A DNA stretch of 64,000 bases, taken from positions 682,001 through 746,000 of the forward strand of contig MU394064.1 of assembly GCA_022578605.1 (NCBI GenBank). The letters run 5' to 3'. Source of the stretch: Camillea tinctor. Its lineage: Eukaryota; Ascomycota; Sordariomycetes; Xylariales; Xylariaceae. Positions 58,201-64,000 of this stretch are shown one piece after another. Below the pieces are notes generated by a model. That model made no database searches. It saw only the letters and a list, made by a program, of their open reading frames with translations, and was not told where the DNA came from. The position numbers and the translations under genes were made by a program. Positions within the stretch are counted from its first letter, which is position 1. Every line of letters begins with the position of its first letter.

Positions 58201-58736
58201 AATCGGCGGTAGTTATCCTCGCTTGTTCTCGGTCTTCGCCGTGTACTTCCCTCTTGTTCTTCGTCATCAGAGGACGAGATAGATATGACATCGTCTTCAT
58301 CATGAGCCTGCTGATCCCACATATACTTATTCAGAAGGGAGGTGTTGGTGCCGGCACGCTTGATAGTGGCCCGTACGGAGGGAAAGGCAGAAGTGAGAGT
58401 TGGGTTACGGCGTGGTGTCTCGGTCAAAAACTTCCTCGCGAAGGAGGGCCGTTTTTGCCGGATTTTAATAGAGCTCGCAGAAGAATCGGGAGCATTGGGG
58501 TCTTTGCACGACGTGGACAACTTCGAGGCTGCGGCTGGAGCGGGAATTTGTAGGGATGATGGGGAGTCGACGTCGGGAGGAACGTAGCTGGGAAATATTA
58601 TACCGCCAAAGGGATCATGAAATAGGGTCCCATGTCGTCCATTTCTATCAACATCGTGCACATGAATAGTCCCTTCCGCATAATCACACCTTTCTATAGG
58701 AGAGCTCGAGGGCCTGTCGAATTCAATGGGAGGCAT
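55248..58736 (-). CDS. Sterol/lipid glucosyltransferase-like protein (GT28/UGT80 class)
   Basis: Intronless, 1162 residues. Residues 1-255 are Ser/Arg-rich and disordered, with EDDVISISSSDDEE near 147, which looks like a phospho-regulated SUMO-interacting motif. The N-terminal GT28 Rossmann domain starts near 258 (NIVIMVIGSRGDVQPFLKIG). The C-terminal donor-binding domain has GKSPIYIGFGSIVV and the signature HGGAGTTAISLKCGRPTMIV...FFGDQHFWG, as in UDP-glucose:sterol glucosyltransferases such as Atg26/UGT80. Unlike Atg26 it has no GRAM/PH region. The C-terminal third (VKRSGRAIVRAPVDLSLAVAQ, GLRAAGDEFAYGIYDGFTG, VGKGFTGFILKDIAAIVGP) resembles the lipid-associated C-terminal repeats of Vps13-type proteins. 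It should act on a membrane lipid acceptor; the exact acceptor is unknown. Confidence 0.88.
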   Translation of the reverse strand: MPPIEFDRPSSSPIERCDYAEGTIHVHDVDRNGRHGTLFHDPFGGIIFPSYVPPDVDSPSSLQIPAPAAASKLSTSCKDPNAPDSSASSIKIRQKRPSFARKFLTETPRRNPTLTSAFPSVRATIKRAGTNTSLLNKYMWDQQAHDEDDVISISSSDDEEQEGSTRRRPRTSEDNYRRFRVANDNYHTKGRVSKSDGRLSITVNDTSNTGYLAKALGAATRNVAGNRSREEKLDQPTTLSRFSSATTTTSKKSKRPKLNIVIMVIGSRGDVQPFLKIGKMLKEEYGHRVRIATHPAFRDFVEQDCGLELFSVGGDPSELMAFMVKNPGMIPTLETVRAGDIGKRRAAMAEMFEGFWRACIDATDNEKDTRNLKMMGGKDPFVADAIIANPPSFAHIHCAEALGIPLHLMFTFPYTPTHAFPHPLATIKRSNVDPGYTNFISYPLVEMVIWQGLGDLVNNFRVKTLGLDPVSTLWAPGSTYRLHVPFTYLWSPGLVPKPHDWGPEIDVSGFVFLELASSFQPPQSLIDFLDAGKSPIYIGFGSIVVDDADRFTEMIFEAVRQAGVRALVSKGWGGLGQDDVPENIFMLENTPHDWLFPKVRACVIHGGAGTTAISLKCGRPTMIVPFFGDQHFWGPMVASAGAGPEPVPYKELSAEKLAAGIKYCMTDEAFEAAQVLARNIEREGDGAKNAVRSFHHHLTLSGEHSMRCSILNDRIAVWSVKGTNLKLSALAADIAIEKGFTSWRKLRLIRHKEWNDFEGPGEPVTGIAASLIGTVGDIFTGIGGVPYHLAKTSHKRSESRKRKEERKQQRQRTRTQPSSEFPFPTQVEGLRSQQADRNRHDHNNGNHPSNNTSVTTTPGTAPLEPAHEEYIHDIQEGVKRSGRAIVRAPVDLSLAVAQGFHNAPRLYGDDTVRRPVRVTGIKSGLRAAGDEFAYGIYDGFTGLVRLPVRGAKEDGVKGAVLGVGKGFTGFILKDIAAIVGPLGYTLKGVAKEVTRGKTPVKHVHRAHIIQAQRELSAYSEDECEAITEEVANGWAVMQELAHIIAEEKGKRSVLGRISCHAKTRKSLGKWGKTRAFESVEIAEIAIGAIKRGEDLETVLGKNSQDAEKAKKNTEQSVSQESGRKSTQHDRVDQETRKLYSIDEHDTKNDRSSFTLTSEPLSI

Positions 58737-61700
58737 ATCTCCCTGGGGTATTTTTCTCGGGAAATCACAGAAATCGGGTATGGAGAGTGTGAAACTACAG
58801 TATAATCTTCGGTGACATTAGGGAGGAGTTCATGCAGCGTGTCGTGTCTGACAAGATTAGGGTAATATAAATGCAAATTAAGCACATGAGCTCGTCATCG
58901 TGATCTCGTGGCTTAGGTGGTACTCAGGTGGCACGCAGCTCGATAAAGGCCAAAAGCACCGGCTACCTGAGGCTTAATAGAAGAAGTGTGGGAGAGTTCA
59001 GCTGAGTTGAATGATGAATAAGAAAAAAAAGACAAGACAGAAAGAAAACCAAGTAATCACAAGAACACGTGAATGGGTCACGTCTATATATCAGACCTAG
59101 ATGTTATTTAGGTCAGTATTCTGTAAACAGGATTACATCCCAGCTACCTGGTAAGTTAAATAAAATCAGACTTAATGCTGAAGGTGCCTGACCTGATAGG
59201 ATATTTCCATCTACAATGACATCACTAACACATACGTAACCCGTGTTTTTATAGTGGGGCCCTGCCATTAGCCCAGGTTCTGGCCAAACTTTACCAGCTT
59301 ACGTAGCAGCGCATGACAGGGATTCGGATAACTTAAAATTCGGAACGACCCGAGCTCCCACTAAGAACTAACTAGCAGTGAGTTGATACATTGTTTCGCA
59401 ATGTTTAGCACCTCTTAGCGTCCCAACTGAAACTTACCGGCATATACAGACCTAAAATGTTAACTACACTAATGTCATTAGCTAACCTAGAATAATGCTA
59501 CGATTGGCTAAGTTATAGTGGCAGCTTCAAGTACCTAGTATTGACTCAGATTAAACGGGTTTTTGCAGGTGGTAATACTTGGCGAGTTTAATAGTAAGTG
59601 TAGGTTCGATTCCTATGAGCGCTATTGGTATCTTTCTATTAGCTCATCTGTAATGCCGTTTAGAAAAGTACCTATATAACACTTTATTTCGGACGAAACA
59701 CGGGTACATATGTTGCCTCAAGTTGTCTATAACATCCTTAAATGTATAGTAAAGATCAACGATTAACTTCCATGATGACCCGATGAGTGACATTGTATGA
59801 CACATATGGGTACTACCAAATCTCAAAACAATAGCTAGGTTTAAAAATGTTACCTATGCTAAAAGTTGTCATTATATCATACTACTTAGTGCCCTATGAA
59901 CTATAAGTAGTTACTAGTGGAGATTCTATTCCCGCTGAAATTTAGAAACGCAATTTAACAGTATTAATATATGGAGATCTAGTTGTCAACGTCGTAATAT
60001 CGCGGGATATATAATATGTTATTACCTCTGTTGTGGGGACTAGGGGAACTAGGAACCACAATTCCGTATGTATATAGATTGTGTTGCTTGCCTCCTAAGC
60101 TCCTCATTCAGCCAATTGATGTGCTTACTCTTTTTATTCACTACTACTATTACTGCTGACCCTAACCCCCATGGTCCCCATGGTCATACCATTACCAAAG
60201 CCCCGACAGCCTCGACCGCCGTGGCGTGTAATACATGCGGAGGACGTTATTATCGATACGCATCGGGATAATAAATTAAAATCAAGTTGTTCCACTACAG
60301 TCCGCTTTCGAAAGAAACCGTTTTGAAAAACCGACAACCCTCACAACAGTCCTAAAGGGCTATATTTCCCTAAATTATAAATATGACTGGTCTGAAAGAC
60401 AATGCTCATAGTACGTAACCTAGTGCTTTGGGGAGGCTACGGGGTCAAGTAGCAAGAATATATCTTTGCTTAAAACATCCTACCGTAAAAGTCCTAGAAA
60501 GTATGTATGAAGCGCTAGGTTCTTGATGAATATTGTAACACAAGAGATGTAATACGGGCATATTTTATAATCCCTACTATCTTATATATACGAAATGGAA
60601 GGCAAGCTTTTCTTGTAGGAGTATCGTGTTCTTCCTATGTACCAAGGAAACAATAATGATGACTATGTATTTCTATACCATTCGAGACAGGTAACTGATT
60701 TCGCAATAAGGCCATTTCAGTGCCACCACAAAAATCAAAATATCTTAGGTTAGGGTCTGTACCGAAGGTCTTATGTTTTTGGGGTGTTGAAATCACCCTA
60801 TTAGACATCGAACATGTACTAGACGATATGCTTGTTTCTTTTCATATTCCTGGAATAATTCTCAACCCCGAGCATTTGTATCCAGTCTCTTACACTACTA
60901 CTGCCACTACCTCAACAAAAATGGGACGATAATCCGCGCCTCCATTCTTTAGGAGCTCTTGTTGGTTCAACGACCCCCTTAAAATAAATTACTATCCTAA
61001 GACTACACCGAGGGAAATCCACGCTATCCTTCTTGTTGGAATATGGGGTTACCACCTCACTATACGGTACTATACTACTATTACATATATATATATCTAG
61101 CTTACGCCTTTATAAACATTCTTTTAAACTAATATATAGGTACTTTATTTTTTTCCTTACTTACCTAGGTATTGTCTTACTTTAATAAGTTATAAGCCTG
61201 GTCAGCTTAAAGTAGCTTAATTGGGGGTTTTGTTAAACTTTTATATAAGCTTACACTGCGTAAAAATACTATTAAGCTAGACAAGTTAGCCATTGAGGTC
61301 ATTATACCATTACCACACCGTGTTTAATCTGATTTCGTCAGAGAGCTGCACCCCGTAATTACCCCTCAGGAGCCGGGCTTGAAGTGGTTTGGGGGCTGGA
61401 AAAGTAATGAGCCTCTCGACCGAAGTGGCTTGCAAGCCCCCTGCCAAAAGCCTGAAGAAATATCAAGAAAGGCACCAATCGCGCCTATAGTTGTTGACGA
61501 TACTTGATCTATCGTTACATACATGATGAGTGCGACTACTTGGTTCAGCCCTTGACGTTTAATACTCTCCGTCTACAGGTATCATACAAACGAAAACGCC
61601 TTCCTATCCTAGGCTGAATTGTGTCTATCGACAATGAATACGAGGCGGACTCTGTTTTCTATATGGCCGGGCGTTTCGACTTTGGTTATATTCAGGCCGA

Positions 61701-61788
61701 TGGTTGATCTCTTCGATACAGTTACTCTTTTCCTATCAGAGAAAATCACAACAGCATCACTCTCCGACTACAAGTAAATAACACTATC
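58737..61788. other. Intergenic, about 3 kb, AT-rich
   Basis: No gene is recognised. It holds the promoter of the glucosyltransferase gene (58737 onward), a dispersed repeat copy at 60029-60087, AT-rich stretches (61070-61290, including TATATATATAT near 61085) and many TACCTA-type words. The last 150 bases lead into the GH5-like gene. Confidence 0.5.
60029..60087 (+). repeat. Dispersed repeat, copy 2 (possible LTR start)
   Basis: Begins TGTTGTGGGGACTAGGGGAA and matches 54885-54941. Downstream (60088-60200) the two copies diverge completely. Here the sequence is CT-rich and then C-rich, as at the end of some LTRs. Confidence 0.65.
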
Positions 61789-63042
61789 ATGAAGGGTGAC
61801 CTACACTTAGCTTGCCTTGTTGGTCTAGCTGCTAAGGCTCTTGGAGCGTCCTCCTTTGCAGGATCGGAACTCTACTATGCTGCTGGGCTCAACACTACAC
61901 AGCAAGAGTATCTCTTCTCGAACCTTCAAGACAGTGGTATCAAGGTCCTTCGTGTTTGGCTGGAAGGTAAGTCATATAGCCCAAGTTTATGAAACCCTAA
62001 AGCTGATGTTAAACCAGGCCAGGATGATAACGAGAAAGGAACACCAATCTCGAGCTAGTCGACCCTAAAAGGAAGCGAGCCTGGTGTCTGGAATGACGAA
62101 GTCCTGAACAGACTCGACGATGTCATGGTTACGGCGCAGCGATACGGCATCAAGCTCTGGATTTCCATCCACAGCTACAACACCCTTCTCGGCAACGGCG
62201 ACTTCTACGGCGCGTGGTACGGCACCAGCGATTTCTACACCAACAACGATGCCATTTCCTACTTCAAGAACCGTATCGCCCACGTCCTGAGCCACGCCAA
62301 TCCCAACAACGGGAAGACGTGGGCGGAGAGCCCAGAATACATCTTCGGTTTCGAAGCGCAGAACGAAGCGGACCAGCCTAACGTGAGCTTCATTTTACCT
62401 TAACTGACAACTTCACTTCGCTTCACTACCTCCTATCCTATAAATGCACAGTGTGTCAGCCAGCTAACACAGAAACCCCAACAGACCCACCCCGACACGA
62501 CAGTAACATGGCAATGCACCATGGCCCAAGCCCTCAAGACCGCCCTCAGGGACAGCCCCTCCATCCTCGTCGGCACCGGCGGCGGCGGGTGGGTCGACAG
62601 CTCGCTCCCCACAGGGCTCTTCTCCTGCGCCGCGCTCGACGTGCTCGCGATCCACGCGTACGGGGCCGCGGACCTGACCACGACCAAGCTGGGACCGCGG
62701 GTCACGCAAGCGCAGGCCGCGGGCAAGAAGCTCATCCTGCAGGAGTGGGGGGGCGTGCTACTACGCGTCGGCCAACAACGAGTGCCAGGCCGACGGGGGA
62801 GTGCTGGATGCAGCGGCGAGAGATGCAAATCCGCGCTCTTGGGCGGATGCTGCGAACCAGGAGGGGATCCCGTGGATGTACTGGCAGGTGCTGTCGAATG
62901 AGGATCCACACGAGGGCTGGGACAGGACTACGAGATCGGTGTTGGGGGGGTCGATTGGGAGACCTTCCAGGAGGTGGCGAAGGGGACGGGAGGGTATGCG
63001 GCGGCGTTTGACTTTTTGCCGTGGTTGGATGGGTTGGAGTGA
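61789..63042 (+). pseudogene. Decayed GH5 endo-beta-mannanase-like gene
   Basis: Exons 61789-61966, 62018-62382, 62485-63042; introns 51 and 102 nt. The signal peptide (MKGDLHLACLVGLAAKALG) and a GH5 fold are plain: GSELYYAAGLNTTQQEYLFSN, IKVLRVWLEG, YGIKLWISIHSY, FGFEAQNEAD (the region of the acid/base Glu), ALDVLAIHAYG, LILQEWG (the nucleophile Glu), WMYWQVLS. Three lesions break it: an in-frame TAG at 62056-62058; a run of seven G at 62747-62753 that shifts the frame by +1 right after QEWG; and a second shift near 62921-62928, after which the true C-terminus (FDFLPWLDGLE) is again readable to TGA at 63040-63042. As it stands no full-length secreted hydrolase can be made. Confidence 0.82.
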
Positions 63043-64000
63043 GGAGGTGACTGACCAGTTGAGTAACATCCATATATGTTATACCTACTATGTTATCATG
63101 ATTGTGATTGTAGTATATCTGATATAACGGATTGCTGCAGGATGCTAAAATGGTAAACGGATGAAGCAAACAGAGATAGATGTATGAGTAGGGATACATC
63201 CATGGTGACGGGTCTGGGTAGCTAGATTCATGTATAGGTACGTTACGTACTAAGTTAGTGTGCCTACCTAAATAGGCAAATACCTTGTAAACGCTGGAAG
63301 CTTATATGAATGATGCCCAAGTAGTGTAACGTCAGGTCTTCCCCTACAAACTTTCTTGGTGATATCATTGTGTCGTACTATATTCGTACTAGTATTTATA
63401 TTTAAGGTAAGTGCACCTATGGATTGTACACTTAACATACAGTTCAGAACACAAGCTGCTAGGAGTAGATACGTTACGTAGATGATGTGCATTTATTCCT
63501 TTTGCACCTTCTGCATCATCATCGATGATGTAGGTTATGTAGGTCGGGCTTGTACATTAGCGGGTAGGTACTTGTTGCATGCATGCGTGTTTGAATGCTC
63601 GGGACCAATGAGATCTCCCAACACTGATGCGAGACAAGGTTCTGACCAACGACACAGGTCTTGGCAGGGTTCGCTCAGCGAATGGTACCCTAATTTCTTA
63701 GCAAAGGACACTTTCTGCGATCTTGTACAATACAAAAAGAAACCTTTACCTCGCAGCTCTGACAGATACATATTTACATGTCCGGTGCGAGGCTTTGAAG
63801 TCTTACGACACGGACCAATACCTTTCTCTTCCTGTACAATCTGATACGTCTTTGTTTATCTTAGCTTCGGTTACCCCACCTGTCATGCTCGGGTCACGGC
63901 TGCTGCCTGAAAATCAAGAGGGTTTGGATCTGATGGTACTAAACTAAACTAAACTAACTTAAAAACCTAAACTTACACTATAGGTACCTACTAGTGTACC
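63043..64000. other. Intergenic to the right edge
   Basis: About 960 bases with no recognisable gene. A short AAACTA repeat (ACTAAACTAAACTAAACTAA) lies at about 63939-63957, along with several TACGTA/TAGGTA words. Confidence 0.5.

Noticed and set aside
59575..59625. Perfect tRNA B-box-like GGTTCGATTCC at 59603-59613 with a 5-bp stem around the loop
   Set aside because: No A box at the right distance, no D arm and no acceptor stem partner for GAGCGCT upstream; at best a degenerate fragment.
1..64000. CRISPR arrays, bacterial operons, ribosome binding sites, riboswitches
   Set aside because: The window is fungal nuclear DNA with spliced genes; no regularly spaced repeats or prokaryotic signals were seen.

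Overview
The window is nuclear DNA from a filamentous ascomycete (Pezizomycotina, probably a sordariomycete). The grounds are many short GT-AG introns (about 48-110 nt), a Zn2Cys6 regulator, fungal-type P450s, a fungal bifunctional diterpene cyclase, a SAT4/rhodopsin-family membrane protein, and long gene-poor AT-richer spacers. Exon coordinates were worked out by eye from splice signals and reading phase. In every multi-exon gene I checked that the exon lengths sum to whole codons, and I give exceptions.

Layout. (1) 1-4916: the 3' part of a Ty3/Gypsy chromovirus. It holds the end of Gag, an intact Pol with a C-terminal chromodomain, an antisense ORF with Zn2Cys6-like cysteine spacing, a polypurine tract and the 3' LTR. 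(2) 4917-6617: a calpain gene on the minus strand whose 3' end is cut off by that LTR. (3) 6618-14559: a gene desert of about 8 kb. (4) 14560-16607: a Zn2Cys6 transcription factor, then another gene-poor stretch. (5) 21479-36667: housekeeping-type genes: a Mn superoxide dismutase without a presequence, an unknown acidic-tailed protein, a complex I assembly factor of the NDUFAF2/mimitin family, a calponin-homology protein, a secreted carboxymuconate-cyclase-like beta-propeller and a single-pass PAN/apple-domain surface protein.

(6) 37702-53499: a candidate diterpene gene cluster. It has a copalyl-diphosphate/kaurene-type bifunctional cyclase, two cytochrome P450s, a SAT4-type membrane protein, a 14-TM MFS exporter and a Ure2-like glutathione transferase. 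The expected logic is that GGPP is cyclised in two steps, the product is oxidised at the ER by the P450s, possibly conjugated by the transferase, and exported. The cyclase carries an apparent single-base frameshift just after its first intron, so the pathway may be silent in this strain. No GGPP synthase or cluster regulator is visible. (7) 55248-58736: a large intronless sterol-glucosyltransferase-like protein. (8) 61789-63042: a decayed GH5 mannanase-like gene with a stop codon and two frameshifts.

Signs of decay recur: the calpain broken by a retroelement, the frameshifted cyclase, the GH5 relic, an irregular 3' end in the SAT4 gene and a VOC-like relic. The most novel-looking item is the antisense zinc-cluster/coiled-coil ORF inside the retrotransposon.
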